DNA of 64,000 nucleotides, from contig JADJAB010000001.1 in the NCBI GenBank assembly GCA_016704435.1, positions 434,001 to 498,000 of the forward strand. The letters run 5' to 3'. This stretch comes from Rhodobacter sp. Its GTDB lineage: Bacteria > Pseudomonadota > Alphaproteobacteria > Rhodobacterales > Rhodobacteraceae. The notes under the pieces are model-generated. The model saw only the letters and a list, made by a program, of their open reading frames with translations. It was not told where the DNA came from and ran no database searches. A program made the position numbers and the translations under genes. Shown in pieces: positions 1 through 8,915 of the stretch. How positions within the stretch are numbered: the stretch's first letter is position 1; each line of letters begins with the position of its first letter.

Positions 1-753
1 CGCGCGCAGGGCCACCCGGTCCTCGAATGCTGCATGGGCGAAAAGCTTCACCGTCTTGATATTGGTGATCGTGTCCACCACCTGCCCAGTCACCATCGCC
101 CGGCTGGACGCCCGCGCGGCCGAGTTTTCGCGGACCAGCGGGATGAAGACGCGGATCAGCACCAGATAGACCGCCAGCCAGACGCCCAGCGCCAATCCGA
201 TCCACAGGTCCACCGCCAGAAGATAGACCACCGCCGCAATCACCGAGGCCAGCGCAAAGAACAGCGTGTTGATGCTTTCGGTCACCACATCGGTGACCGC
301 CCGCGCCGCCTGCATCTGCTTTTGCGCGATCCGCCCCGCGAAATCATTGTCGAAGAAGGTCAGTGCCTGACCCAGCGTCCAGCGGTGCAACCGGCTCAGC
401 ACCAGCGGCAGCAGGTTCGGCCCCAACGTGATCTGGACCGAGGCGGAAGAAGCCGCATAGGCCAGCGGTCGCATGATCAGATAGAAGGCCGCCGCCCAGA
501 TCATCAGTCGCGCATTGTCGGTGAAGAACGTGGCCGAGTCGCCATTGACCGCCGCGTCGATCAGCCAGCCCAGCACTACGGCGGAAACCAGTTCCGTCAC
601 CCCCGCCATGGCCGACAGGAGGCCCGAGAACCACAACTGCCCCCAGCTGCCTTTCAGGCACCAGCGGAAGAACGCACCCAGCGCTTGCGGCGGGTTGCCC
701 TCGGCCGGGCGGAAGGCGTCGATCCAGCCGCCCATGCGCAACAGGCCACTCAT
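1..753 (-). CDS. ABC exporter half-subunit (permease part), cut by window edge
   Basis: The first 251 codons of an ABC transporter subunit with fused membrane and ATPase domains; the ATP-binding half lies beyond the left edge. The visible part is the six-helix exporter membrane domain, with hydrophobic segments at about residues 40-65, 85-105 and 160-210, and the phrase FFDNDFAGRIAQKQMQ that is typical of the family just after the second helix pair. The start ATG (complement 751-753) overlaps the stop of the upstream ABC gene as ATGA, so the two are translationally coupled and probably form a heterodimeric exporter. The substrate cannot be read from the sequence. Confidence 0.85.
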   Translation of the reverse strand, partial: MSGLLRMGGWIDAFRPAEGNPPQALGAFFRWCLKGSWGQLWFSGLLSAMAGVTELVSAVVLGWLIDAAVNGDSATFFTDNARLMIWAAAFYLIMRPLAYAASSASVQITLGPNLLPLVLSRLHRWTLGQALTFFDNDFAGRIAQKQMQAARAVTDVVTESINTLFFALASVIAAVVYLLAVDLWIGLALGVWLAVYLVLIRVFIPLVRENSAARASSRAMVTGQVVDTITNIKTVKLFAHAAFEDRVALRA

Positions 754-2597
754 TCCGCCGCCTCCTCTTCCAGCCCGATGAAGCCCCCCGATTGCCGTGC
801 CCAGAACCGCGCATAAAGCCCGTTCAGCGCCAGAAGCGCCGTGTGAGAGCCGGTTTCGGCAATCGCGCCATCCTCCAGCACCACGATCCGGTCCATCGCC
901 GCGATGGTCGACAGCCGGTGCGCGATGGCGATCACCGTCTTGCCCTTCATCACGCCATAGAGCGCTTCTTGAATCGCCGCCTCGGCCTCGGAATCCAGCG
1001 CGCTTGTCGCTTCGTCCAGGATCAGGATCGGCGCGTCCTTCAGGATCACCCGCGCCAGCGCCACCCGCTGCCGCTGCCCGCCCGAGAGTTTCACCCCCCG
1101 CTCGCCCACATGCGCGTCATAGCCGGTGCGGCCCTGCTGGTCTTCCAGCGTCAGGATGAAGTCATGCGCCTCGGCCCGCCGTGCCGCCTCGATCATCGCC
1201 TCGTCGCTGGCATCGGGGCGGCCATACAGGATGTTGTCGCGCACCGAGCGGTGCATCAGCGACGAATCCTGCTGCACCATGCCGATCTGCCGGCGCAAGC
1301 TGTCTTGCGTCACCCCGGCGATGTCCTGCCCGTCGATGCGGATGCTGCCCTGTTCGGTGTCGTAGAACCGCAGCATCAGCTTGACCAGCGTCGATTTCCC
1401 CGCGCCCGAGCGGCCGACAACGCCGATCTTCTCGCCCGGCCGGATGGTCAGCGATACGCCTCGCAACCCGCCCGAGCCGCGCCCGTAATGGTGGCTGACG
1501 TTGTCGATCTCGATCAGCCCGTCGCGGAACTGCAGCTCTTTCGCGGCCTTCGCGTCCACCAGGGCGATCGGCTGGGCGATGGTCTCCATCCCCTCCTGCA
1601 CCACGCCCAGCGCTTGCACCAGCGAGGAAAACGCCCACATGATCCAGTAGGTCATGTTGTTCAGCCGCAAGACCAGCGCGGTCGCCGCCGCCACCGTGCC
1701 CACCGTTGCCGCCCCTTGCAGCCACAAGAGCACCGCCCAGCCGGTGATCCAGACGATCAGCACGCCGTTCAGCATGGTCAGCGCCAGATCCATCTTGGTG
1801 ATGATCCGCATCTCTTTCTGAAAGGTCGCGCGGGCGTGCTCGATGGCCTCCTTGGCGTAGTCCAGCTCATTGTCGTGATGGGCGAACAGCTTGACCGAGT
1901 GGATGTTGGTATAGGCATCGACCACCCGGCCGGTCACCGCCGAGCGCGCATCCGAACTGGCTTTTGCGGCGGGCCCGGCATAGCGCACGGTCCAGCGCAC
2001 CAGGGCCGCATAAAGCACAAACCACACCACCAGCGGCACCAGCAGCCGTGGGTCTGCCTCGGCCAGCATGATCCCGGCGCCGACCACCGTGACGCTGGCA
2101 AAGGCCATCGCGTCGAAGGTCTGGAACACCGCGTCACCCGCTGCCGGGGGCGTCTGCATGATCCGGTTGGCGATCCGCCCGGCAAAATCGCTCTCGAACC
2201 AACCTACCGGCTGGCGGATCACATGCCGGTGCGACCGCCAGCGAATCATCGTGCCGAAGTTCGGCAGGATGGTGTTGTGCAAGAGCGCCACATTGCCGAC
2301 CAGCAACACCGGCCGCAGGACCAGCACGGCCAGCGCCACCAGAATCACCTCGGTCCCGTGCAGCGCCCAGAAATCCGCCGGGCCGGTCGCGCCCAGAAGG
2401 TCGACCAGCCGCCCGACATACCACAGCAGCGCCACGTCCAGAAACGCGGCCAGCACCGACAGCGCCCCGGTCACCGCAAAGATGGCGCGGAACGGCTGGA
2501 TGTATTCCTTCAGGAACGGCCACAGCCGCCGCGGCGGTGCGTCCGTCTGCTCGTAAGGACCGTAAGGGTCCACGAGGCCTTCAAAAAACCGAAACAT
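750..2597 (-). CDS. ABC exporter subunit, fused permease/ATPase
   Basis: A 615-residue half-transporter: N-terminal exporter membrane domain (residues ~30-330) then an ATPase domain with Walker A GRSGAGKST near residue 385, ABC signature KLSGGQRQRVALAR, Walker B LILDEATSALD and the H-loop IAHRLST. The ATG at complement 2597 is preferred over one 16 codons upstream because a G-rich ribosome binding site (GGGGGGC) lies just before it. The gene is the partner of the next ABC subunit, whose start overlaps its stop by 4 bases. Such pairs export lipids, peptides or drugs; nothing here identifies the cargo. Confidence 0.9.
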   Translation of the reverse strand: MFRFFEGLVDPYGPYEQTDAPPRRLWPFLKEYIQPFRAIFAVTGALSVLAAFLDVALLWYVGRLVDLLGATGPADFWALHGTEVILVALAVLVLRPVLLVGNVALLHNTILPNFGTMIRWRSHRHVIRQPVGWFESDFAGRIANRIMQTPPAAGDAVFQTFDAMAFASVTVVGAGIMLAEADPRLLVPLVVWFVLYAALVRWTVRYAGPAAKASSDARSAVTGRVVDAYTNIHSVKLFAHHDNELDYAKEAIEHARATFQKEMRIITKMDLALTMLNGVLIVWITGWAVLLWLQGAATVGTVAAATALVLRLNNMTYWIMWAFSSLVQALGVVQEGMETIAQPIALVDAKAAKELQFRDGLIEIDNVSHHYGRGSGGLRGVSLTIRPGEKIGVVGRSGAGKSTLVKLMLRFYDTEQGSIRIDGQDIAGVTQDSLRRQIGMVQQDSSLMHRSVRDNILYGRPDASDEAMIEAARRAEAHDFILTLEDQQGRTGYDAHVGERGVKLSGGQRQRVALARVILKDAPILILDEATSALDSEAEAAIQEALYGVMKGKTVIAIAHRLSTIAAMDRIVVLEDGAIAETGSHTALLALNGLYARFWARQSGGFIGLEEEAAE

Positions 2598-2653
2598 CGC
2601 TGCCCCCCTGGATTGCCCGCAGGATATAGCGCGGAACGCGGGCAAGGGAAACC

Positions 2654-3793
2654 TCAGTCCAGCAGGTCGGCTTTCGTCAGCCGCAGACCCGAGTCGAGCC
2701 AGCGCGATTGCAGCGCCTTCAGGCGTTTGCCCAAAGCCGCACCCTGCAAGCCGGGCAGATCGGCGGCCTTAACCGGGAATCGGACCGCCGCGCCCCGTGC
2801 TATTTCCTCTTGCCAGTCGGCAGCCGGGGCCGCCCCGGTCATCGCCGCCCGCGCCAGCACGGCATCCGCCGCACTCTCGGCCCCCAGTTGCCAGCCCAGC
2901 ACCGCCGCATTGCCACCCACTTGCGCCGCATTGGTGAACGCTGCGAGGGCCTTCGCTTGGGCCCGCGACAGGCGCAGCAGTCCGGCCGCATCCTGTGCGC
3001 CCAACAGGACCAGACGACGCAGCCAGCGCGGGCCGGCCCCTTCTTCCAGATGCACCAGCGGCGCAAGCGCGCGATGGTCGGCACCGGGCAGAACCTGCCG
3101 CAGCACCCCCGCCTGTGCCATTGCCGCCACCGCTGGCGCCGGGTCGGCTGCGGCCAGAAGCTTGCGCATCTCGGCCCCCAGCCTTTCACTGGAAAGCGTC
3201 TCTATTCCTGCTGAAAGCTCCGCACAGGCCGCCAGACCATCGGCATCCAGCCCGGCGCCGGAATCGCCGTACCAGGCATGGAACCGAAAGAACCGCAGGA
3301 TGCGCAGATAGTCCTCGCGGATGCGCGTCCCGGCATCGCCGACAAACCGCACCCGCCGCGCCTTCAGATCGGCAATTCCGCCCAGCGGGTCGATCACCGT
3401 GCCATCCGGCAGCGCATAAAGCGCATTCATGGTGAAATCGCGTCGCGCAGCGTCATCCTCCAGCCGGTCGGAGAACGCCACCACGGCGCGGCGGCCATCG
3501 GTTTCGACGTCGCGGCGGAAAGTGGTGATCTCATAGGGAACGCCGCCCGCAATCACCGTCACCGTGCCATGCTCGATCCCCGTCGGCACCACCTTGAAGC
3601 CGGCTTTCTTCGCCAGATCAGAGACGGTTTCGGGTCTCGCATCCGTGGCGATATCCACATCCGCCACCGGCACGCCCAAGAGCGCGTTGCGCACGCAGCC
3701 CCCCACCGGAAGCGCCTGCCAGCCGGCATCCCTAAGTGCAGAGCAAACCTTCTGCGTTTCTGCCCGTTCCAGCCACTGACCCGAAACCTTCAT
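2654..3793 (-). CDS. cca: CCA tRNA nucleotidyltransferase
   Basis: A 379-residue class II polymerase-beta-fold nucleotidyltransferase that would add or repair the 3' CCA end of tRNA in the cytoplasm. The N terminus carries the GG motif (PVGGCVRNALLG, ~25-36), the metal-binding ADVDIATDARPE, and RRDFTMNALYALPDGTVIDP; LRILRFFRFHAWYG follows as in the RNA-binding neck. The start at complement 3793 was chosen because homology begins at MKVSGQWLERA; a longer open frame runs antisense-like into the upstream Nudix gene. It sits 4 bases after the Nudix stop, inside the hslO-Nudix-cca-ABC string. A poly(A) polymerase is the only alternative; context and length favour CCA addition. Confidence 0.88.
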   Translation of the reverse strand: MKVSGQWLERAETQKVCSALRDAGWQALPVGGCVRNALLGVPVADVDIATDARPETVSDLAKKAGFKVVPTGIEHGTVTVIAGGVPYEITTFRRDVETDGRRAVVAFSDRLEDDAARRDFTMNALYALPDGTVIDPLGGIADLKARRVRFVGDAGTRIREDYLRILRFFRFHAWYGDSGAGLDADGLAACAELSAGIETLSSERLGAEMRKLLAAADPAPAVAAMAQAGVLRQVLPGADHRALAPLVHLEEGAGPRWLRRLVLLGAQDAAGLLRLSRAQAKALAAFTNAAQVGGNAAVLGWQLGAESAADAVLARAAMTGAAPAADWQEEIARGAAVRFPVKAADLPGLQGAALGKRLKALQSRWLDSGLRLTKADLLD

Positions 3794-3797
3794 CGCC

Positions 3798-4382
3798 CTA
3801 CCCGTCCGCCAGCGCGCGCAACATGCGCGCCGTTGCGCCCCAGATGTAATAGGGGCCCCAGGGCACAGCATAATAGCGCCGCCATTCCCCACGCCAGAGC
3901 CGCCGTTCGACGACGAAGTTCGCCGCCGCCAGCACATGCTCCAGAGGGATCGAGAAGATTTCATCCACCTCCCCCGCCTCGGGCACCGGGACGAAGCCCG
4001 CTGCTACCACCGCCAGCACCGGCGTGACGGAAAACCCGGTCACAGTTTCATGCGTCGGCATCCGGCCAAGAATCGTCACTGAACTGGCGGAAAGGCCGAT
4101 TTCCTCGTACGATTCTCGCAGCGCGGCCGCCTCCGGCGATTGGTCGCCGGGGTCGATCTTGCCACCGGGAAAGGCGACCTGTCCGGGATGGTGCTGCAGG
4201 TGTGACGACCGCTTGGTCAGGATCACCCGCGGCCCGTCGTCCCGCAGCCAGACAGGCACCAGAACCGCCGCCGGGCAAAGCTTGCGGCCCGGCGGCAGCC
4301 GGATGTCCGGGTTCAGGTCGTAGTCCGAGGACTCGGCTGCCCGACGATCGAGTATCCGGCGCAGGCGGTCTTCAACCGCCAT
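3798..4382 (-). CDS. CoA pyrophosphatase-type Nudix hydrolase
   Basis: A 194-residue Nudix hydrolase. The Nudix box runs GGKIDPGDQSPEAAALRE followed by SYEEIGL, and it is preceded by ILTKRSSHLQHHPGQVAFPG, the extra motif that marks the NudL/YeaB CoA-diphosphohydrolase group, which cuts CoA or acyl-CoA into 4'-phosphopantetheine and 3',5'-ADP. The ATG at complement 4382 overlaps the 3' end of hslO by 11 bases, so the two are probably cotranslated. Fine substrate preference cannot be seen. Confidence 0.85.
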   Translation of the reverse strand: MAVEDRLRRILDRRAAESSDYDLNPDIRLPPGRKLCPAAVLVPVWLRDDGPRVILTKRSSHLQHHPGQVAFPGGKIDPGDQSPEAAALRESYEEIGLSASSVTILGRMPTHETVTGFSVTPVLAVVAAGFVPVPEAGEVDEIFSIPLEHVLAAANFVVERRLWRGEWRRYYAVPWGPYYIWGATARMLRALADG

Positions 4383-5358
4383 TCTTCGCCTCGAACCCCA
4401 GGGTCGCGGGATCCAGTTCATAATGCGCGCTGCAGAACTGGCAATCGGCGGTGACCACGCCATTGTCGGTGGTCATTTTCGCGATGTCCTTCTGGCTGTA
4501 GATGGACATCGTGTTGCGCACCTTGTCTGCCGAGCAGGAGCAGCCGAACCGTACCGGCTGCGGGTCAAAGACGCGCGGGCCTTCCTCGTGGAACAGCCGC
4601 ACCAGAAGGTCGGTGGGCGCGACCGAGGGGCCGATCATCTCGATCTCTTCGACCGTATCGAGAAGCAGATTCGCGCGCGTCCAGTCTTCCGACGCCACGC
4701 CCGAAAGGATATCGGCATGGGTCAATAGACCACCCTCGCCGCTGCCGGCCTCGGCGGCCACGCCCCCGGTTTGCGGCATGTGCTGCAGCATCAGGCCGCC
4801 GGCACGCCAACGCTCGGACCGGCCGGGTTCGACGCTGCGGCCATATGCCAGAGAGAACCGGGTCGGAATCTGCTCGGATTGGGCAAAATACGTCTCTGCA
4901 CAGGCAGAAAGGGAGTCTCCTGCAATGGGCGTGAAGCCCTGATAGGGCACCATGCCTTCGCCCTGGTCCAGCATCACGGCAAAATATCCCTCGCCGATCT
5001 GGCCGAAGGGTGAGGCCGCATGATCCAGCCGATCGGCGTCATAGCTGGCATAGGCGCGGATGCGGGCGGGCTCTCCCTCGGCCTGCGGGCCGTAGTAATC
5101 GGTCGCTATCAGCCGGGCCGCGCCCTTGCCCCGCACCTGCAGCGACAGTTTCCAGCGCAGCTTGATGGTCTGCCCGATCAGCGCCGTCAGCAGCGCGGTT
5201 TCCGCCACCAGCGCCTCGATCACCGGCGGGTAGTCGTGTTGCTTCAGCACCTGGTCCAGCACCCCGTCCAGCCGCGCCACGCGGCCGCGGATGCCCGAGA
5301 CGTCAAGCTGAAATGGCAGGACTGTATCGTCCCATGCGAGTTGGGTGCCAATGGCCAT
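4372..5358 (-). CDS. hslO: Hsp33 redox-regulated chaperone
   Basis: A 328-residue Hsp33 homologue: a cytoplasmic holdase that is switched on by oxidative unfolding. The C-terminal zinc switch is intact as CSC (FGCSCSADKV) and CQFC (ADCQFCSAHYEL), and the N-terminal holdase fold shows LVAETALLTALIGQTIKLRWKLS in two recognisable blocks. The ATG at complement 5358 has AAGGAAA eight bases upstream; an in-frame ATG 11 codons earlier lacks one. It heads the minus-strand string hslO-Nudix-cca-ABC-ABC and is divergent from a Nudix gene across 78 bases. Confidence 0.93.
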   Translation of the reverse strand: MAIGTQLAWDDTVLPFQLDVSGIRGRVARLDGVLDQVLKQHDYPPVIEALVAETALLTALIGQTIKLRWKLSLQVRGKGAARLIATDYYGPQAEGEPARIRAYASYDADRLDHAASPFGQIGEGYFAVMLDQGEGMVPYQGFTPIAGDSLSACAETYFAQSEQIPTRFSLAYGRSVEPGRSERWRAGGLMLQHMPQTGGVAAEAGSGEGGLLTHADILSGVASEDWTRANLLLDTVEEIEMIGPSVAPTDLLVRLFHEEGPRVFDPQPVRFGCSCSADKVRNTMSIYSQKDIAKMTTDNGVVTADCQFCSAHYELDPATLGFEAKNGG

Positions 5359-5436
5359 CGGGGGGTTTCCTTGCGGTGCCGGGTCTGGCAATCGGGGCTA
5401 TATAGGGGCAACCGCCCGCAGGACCAAGAGGCGACC

Positions 5437-5874
5437 ATGATCCGCCGCTACGGCGAACCCGTCCGTTCGGACCAAGTCTATCGTCGGCGACCCGGCGTCT
5501 ATGCCGTGCTGCTGCAGGGCGACGACATCCTGACCACCCTTCAGGCCGACCCCGAGCCGGAATTCCAGTTGCCCGGCGGCGGCATCGATCCCGGAGAACA
5601 TCCGATCGCCGCGCTGCACCGCGAGGTGATCGAGGAAACCGGCTGGAAGATCGCCATCATCAGTCGGATCGGCGCCTTCCGCCGCTTTACCTACATGCCG
5701 GAATACGACTTCTGGGCGGACAAGCTCTGCACGGTCTATCTGGCCCGCCCGGTCCGCCGCCTGGGACCGCCCAGCGAAGCCGGTCACAGCGCCGTCTGGA
5801 TGCCGGTCGCACAGGCGGTGACGGCCCTGGGCAATGAGGGCGACCGCGCGATGCTGGCCCGCGCCCTGGCCTAG
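5437..5874 (+). CDS. Nudix hydrolase
   Basis: A 145-residue Nudix-fold hydrolase with a complete Nudix box, GGGIDPGEHPIAALHREV then IEETGW, in the middle of the protein. It is short and has no added domain, so the substrate (a nucleoside diphosphate derivative) is not predictable. The open frame continues upstream into hslO, but the ATG at 5437 follows a purine-rich stretch (CCAAGAGGCGACC) and the homology begins there. Its stop overlaps the convergent response-regulator gene by 4 bases. The upstream gap shared with hslO contains TATATA at 5399-5404, a possible -10 element. Confidence 0.85.
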   Translation: MIRRYGEPVRSDQVYRRRPGVYAVLLQGDDILTTLQADPEPEFQLPGGGIDPGEHPIAALHREVIEETGWKIAIISRIGAFRRFTYMPEYDFWADKLCTVYLARPVRRLGPPSEAGHSAVWMPVAQAVTALGNEGDRAMLARALA

Positions 5875-7121
5875 CCGCGATAGTCCAGCAGCACGCCCGA
5901 GACGTCATCGCTGAAATGGTCGCTGCCGGCATGGGCGGTCAGATCCCATACCAGCGCCTCCAGCAGGGCCGGGCTGTCCAGGCCCTCCAGCCGTTCCAGC
6001 ATCAGCGCCAGCCCCTCTTCGCCAAGATCAAGGCCAGTTGGCCCCGGGCATTCGGTGATGCCGTCCGACATCAGGAACAGCCTGTCACCTGCGCCCAGCA
6101 TCACGGCGCTGTCGTCGTAAGTGGCGTCGGGGATCAATCCGATCGGCAGCCCGCCGTCCCCCACCATTTCCAGCCGCCCGTCGGCCCGCAAGACCATCGG
6201 GTGCGGGTGGCCGGCCTGGGTCAGCACGACCTTGCCGGTGGCCAGGTCCAGTACCGCATAGGCCATGGTGAAATACTGCTCGACCTGGATTTCCTCCAGC
6301 ATCAGGCGGTTGAATTCCTGCGCAATGGCGGCGGGGCTTCTTACGGCTCGGCGGCCGTCGGGAAGCTGGTGGAAAGCGAGGTTCTGGTCCGGAGAACTGC
6401 CAGACAGATACCCCGCCAGCCGCGCCGTCATCATCGCCGAGGCGACGCCATGTCCCGAGACATCAACCGAATAGACCGCGATCCGGCGATCATCGATCTG
6501 GAAGGCGCCGACCAGATCGCCGCCGACATGGCCGGAACTGCGAATCATCAGCGAGGCCGCGGCCGGGCCGAAATCGCGATGCCTTTCACGGACCAGGGTC
6601 TGCTGCAGCTTGCGCGCCTCGATCAGGTCGCGGTCAAGCGAATCATATAGCTTTTGCAATTCGTCCATGCTGGAGGCGATCAGGCGGTTCTTCTCGACCA
6701 GTTCGGCCTGCATGCCCAGGATGCGCAGGCCGGCGCGCAGCCGCGCCCGCAATTCATCGCTGCTGACGGGTTTCGGCACGAAATCATCGGCCCCCGCCTC
6801 CAGCCCGTCGGCGATTTCCGACTTCTCGGACTTCGAGGTCAGCAGGATGAAATATCCGTAGTCCTCACGCGGCAGGGCCTTGAACCGCTTGCAGAATTCA
6901 ACGCCCGTCATGCCCGGCATCATCCAGTCGCTGATCACCATGCCAACGCGGACGGTTGCGCAAAGCGCCAGCGCCTCATCCGCCGAGGCCGATTCAAGCA
7001 CTTCATAGCCCCAGCGGCGCAGGTACATCGCCAGGATGTGCCGCTGCGCCCGGCTGTCATCCACCACCAGCACCCGCACGCCCGCCGCGCTCTGCCGGTC
7101 CGCCGGACCCGTGTCTTTCAT
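5871..7121 (-). CDS. response regulator with PP2C/RsbU-type phosphatase domain
   Basis: About 416 residues in two domains. The receiver domain begins VRVLVVDDSRAQRH and has the phospho-acceptor in MVISDWMMPGMTG and the conserved lysine in DFVPKPVSS. A helical linker (DELQKLYDSLDRDLIEARKLQQ) joins it to a PPM/SpoIIE-type serine phosphatase with metal-binding motifs GGDLVGAF, DVSGHGVASAM and LMSDGITEC. Such proteins dephosphorylate an anti-sigma-factor antagonist when the receiver is phosphorylated. An Hpt protein encoded just upstream on the other strand is a plausible phosphodonor. A GTG start nine codons earlier (complement 7148) is possible; neither start has a strong ribosome site. Confidence 0.88.
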   Translation of the reverse strand: MKDTGPADRQSAAGVRVLVVDDSRAQRHILAMYLRRWGYEVLESASADEALALCATVRVGMVISDWMMPGMTGVEFCKRFKALPREDYGYFILLTSKSEKSEIADGLEAGADDFVPKPVSSDELRARLRAGLRILGMQAELVEKNRLIASSMDELQKLYDSLDRDLIEARKLQQTLVRERHRDFGPAAASLMIRSSGHVGGDLVGAFQIDDRRIAVYSVDVSGHGVASAMMTARLAGYLSGSSPDQNLAFHQLPDGRRAVRSPAAIAQEFNRLMLEEIQVEQYFTMAYAVLDLATGKVVLTQAGHPHPMVLRADGRLEMVGDGGLPIGLIPDATYDDSAVMLGAGDRLFLMSDGITECPGPTGLDLGEEGLALMLERLEGLDSPALLEALVWDLTAHAGSDHFSDDVSGVLLDYRG

Positions 7122-7301
7122 TGTTGTAAGCCCGTGCACCTGCACCACCTTACTGGTTCGTTCCCCCAGTCTTGCCGCGTCAGGTGTTAAGCCCCGGTGA
7201 AGCCTAAAATTGGCCGGGAAGAGAGGGGGGCGGATTACTCTTTGTTAAGGCGGGAATGGAAGTCTTTGCCCCGGGTGTAACCGCTGATGGCGGAGGGTAA
7301 G

Positions 7302-7634
7302 ATGATCGAATGGGGAAGACTGAACGAACTTCGGGCAGAGATCGGGGATGAAGATCTGGCCGATGTCGTCGAGATGTTCCTGGAAGAGGCGGATGAGGTC
7401 GTGGCCCGCATCGCCGCCGGCCTGCCGGATGCAGAGATGGAGGCGCAGCTGCATTTCCTGAAGGGCAGCGCGCTGAACCTGGGTCTGTCGGACCTGTCGG
7501 CGCTGTGCCAGGAGGGGGAGCGTCTGGCCGGGCAAGGCCGCGGCGACGGCATTGATCTTGGCCGCATCGCCTCGGTCTATCAGACGTCGAAATCGACATT
7601 CCTCGGCGCTTTGGCCAAGGGCGACGCCGCCTAG
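7302..7634 (+). CDS. orphan histidine phosphotransfer (Hpt) protein
   Basis: A 110-residue single-domain Hpt protein; the phosphorylated histidine is in LHFLKGSALNLGL, the classic HxxKGxxxxxG pattern on the second helix of a four-helix bundle. The ATG at 7302 was chosen because GGAGGG lies four bases upstream, and that same sequence is inside the frame opened by the earlier ATG at 7287. It is divergent from the receiver-phosphatase gene, 180 bases away, so relay of phosphate to that protein is likely but inferred. No histidine kinase is encoded nearby. Its stop overlaps the convergent ilvA stop. Confidence 0.85.
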   Translation: MIEWGRLNELRAEIGDEDLADVVEMFLEEADEVVARIAAGLPDAEMEAQLHFLKGSALNLGLSDLSALCQEGERLAGQGRGDGIDLGRIASVYQTSKSTFLGALAKGDAA

Positions 7635-8878
7635 ATCAGGAACTCGGCCAGCGCTTCGTCGTTGGTGATGTCGCGGTAGCTGAACTCGGCTGCATCCATC
7701 CTGCCGGTGAATTGCGCGAAATTCCCGGCCTGCTTCGTCTCGATCCCGATCAGGACCGAGCCGAAGTTGCGCGCCGATTTCTTCAGGTATTCGAACCGCG
7801 CGATGTCGTCCTCGGGGCCCAGCATCGACAGGAATTCACGCAGGGCGCCGGGGCGTTGCGGCATCCGCAGGATGAAGTATTTCTTCAGACCGGCGAAACG
7901 CTGGGCGCGTTCCTTCACCTCGGGCAGCCGCTCGAAGTCGAAATTCCCGCCCGAGGTCACGCAGACCACGGTCTTGCCGCGAATCTCTGCCGCCAGCTCT
8001 GGCAGCACGTCGACCGAAAGCGCGCCGGCCGGTTCCAGCACGATGCCTTCGACGTTCAGCATCTCCAGCATGGTGATGCAGATGCGGTCTTCGGGGGCCA
8101 GATGCACCTGATCGGGCTGCGCCCAGGCCAGCCGCGCAAAGGTCAGATCGCCGATCCGCGCCACCGCCGCGCCATCGACGAAACTGTTGATCCGCGGCAG
8201 CTTGACCGGGCCGCCATGCTCCAGCGCGGCTTTCAGGCTGGCCCCGCCCGCAGGTTCGACAAAGCGGAACTGCGCCACAGGCGCCACCTCTCGCAGATAG
8301 GTGGACACGCCCGAGGCCAGACCACCCCCGCCCACCGGCAGAACCACCAGATCGGGCGCATGGCCCAATTGGGCCATGATCTCGACCGCAACGCTGGCCT
8401 GCCCCTCGATCACGTCGGCATCGTCGAAGGGCGCCAGGAAATGCGCGCCTTCGCTGCGGCAGAAGTCTTGCGCGGCGGTCAGCGTCTGGTCGAAATAGTC
8501 GCCGGTCAGCTGGATCGTCACGGCATCGCCGCCGAAGATGCGGGTCTTGTCGATCTTCTGTTGCGGGGTCGTCACCGGCATGAAGATGGTGCCCTTCACC
8601 CCGAAATGCCGGCAAGCGAAGGCCACCCCCTGCGCATGGTTGCCCGCACTGGCGCAGACGAAATGCCCCTGATCCGGGTCACGCGCGCGCACCTTGCGCA
8701 TGGCATTGAACGCACCCCGCAGCTTGTAGCTGCGCACCGGCGTCAGATCCTCGCGCTTCAGCCAGATCTCGGCGCCATAGCGGGCCGAAAGGTGGTCGTT
8801 GCGCTGCAATGGCGTTTCCGCGAACAGATCGCGGATGGCCAGGGTGGCGGCTTCGGCTTGGGCGGAAAACGTGCTCAT
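7631..8878 (-). CDS. ilvA: threonine ammonia-lyase
   Basis: A 415-residue PLP enzyme of the fold-type II family that deaminates threonine to 2-oxobutanoate, the entry step of isoleucine synthesis. The Schiff-base lysine is in PVRSYKLRGAFNAM, the PLP-contacting loop is CASAGNHAQG and the phosphate-binding glycine loop is VGGGGLASG. The C-terminal ~80 residues (from KKYFILRMPQRPGAL) form one ACT-like regulatory domain, as in the shorter IlvA class rather than the 514-residue enterobacterial form. It overlaps the Hpt stop by 4 bases and stands as its own unit. Confidence 0.92.
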   Translation of the reverse strand: MSTFSAQAEAATLAIRDLFAETPLQRNDHLSARYGAEIWLKREDLTPVRSYKLRGAFNAMRKVRARDPDQGHFVCASAGNHAQGVAFACRHFGVKGTIFMPVTTPQQKIDKTRIFGGDAVTIQLTGDYFDQTLTAAQDFCRSEGAHFLAPFDDADVIEGQASVAVEIMAQLGHAPDLVVLPVGGGGLASGVSTYLREVAPVAQFRFVEPAGGASLKAALEHGGPVKLPRINSFVDGAAVARIGDLTFARLAWAQPDQVHLAPEDRICITMLEMLNVEGIVLEPAGALSVDVLPELAAEIRGKTVVCVTSGGNFDFERLPEVKERAQRFAGLKKYFILRMPQRPGALREFLSMLGPEDDIARFEYLKKSARNFGSVLIGIETKQAGNFAQFTGRMDAAEFSYRDITNDEALAEFLI

Positions 8879-8915
8879 ACCGCAGCCTTCACCGATGCCG
8901 CCACCGGGCGCAAGA

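Noticed and set aside
792..3311. 839-codon open frame on the plus strand over the ABC exporter and cca genes
   Set aside because: It is antisense to two well-supported genes, His/Arg/Pro-rich, and without family similarity; such frames are common at this G+C.
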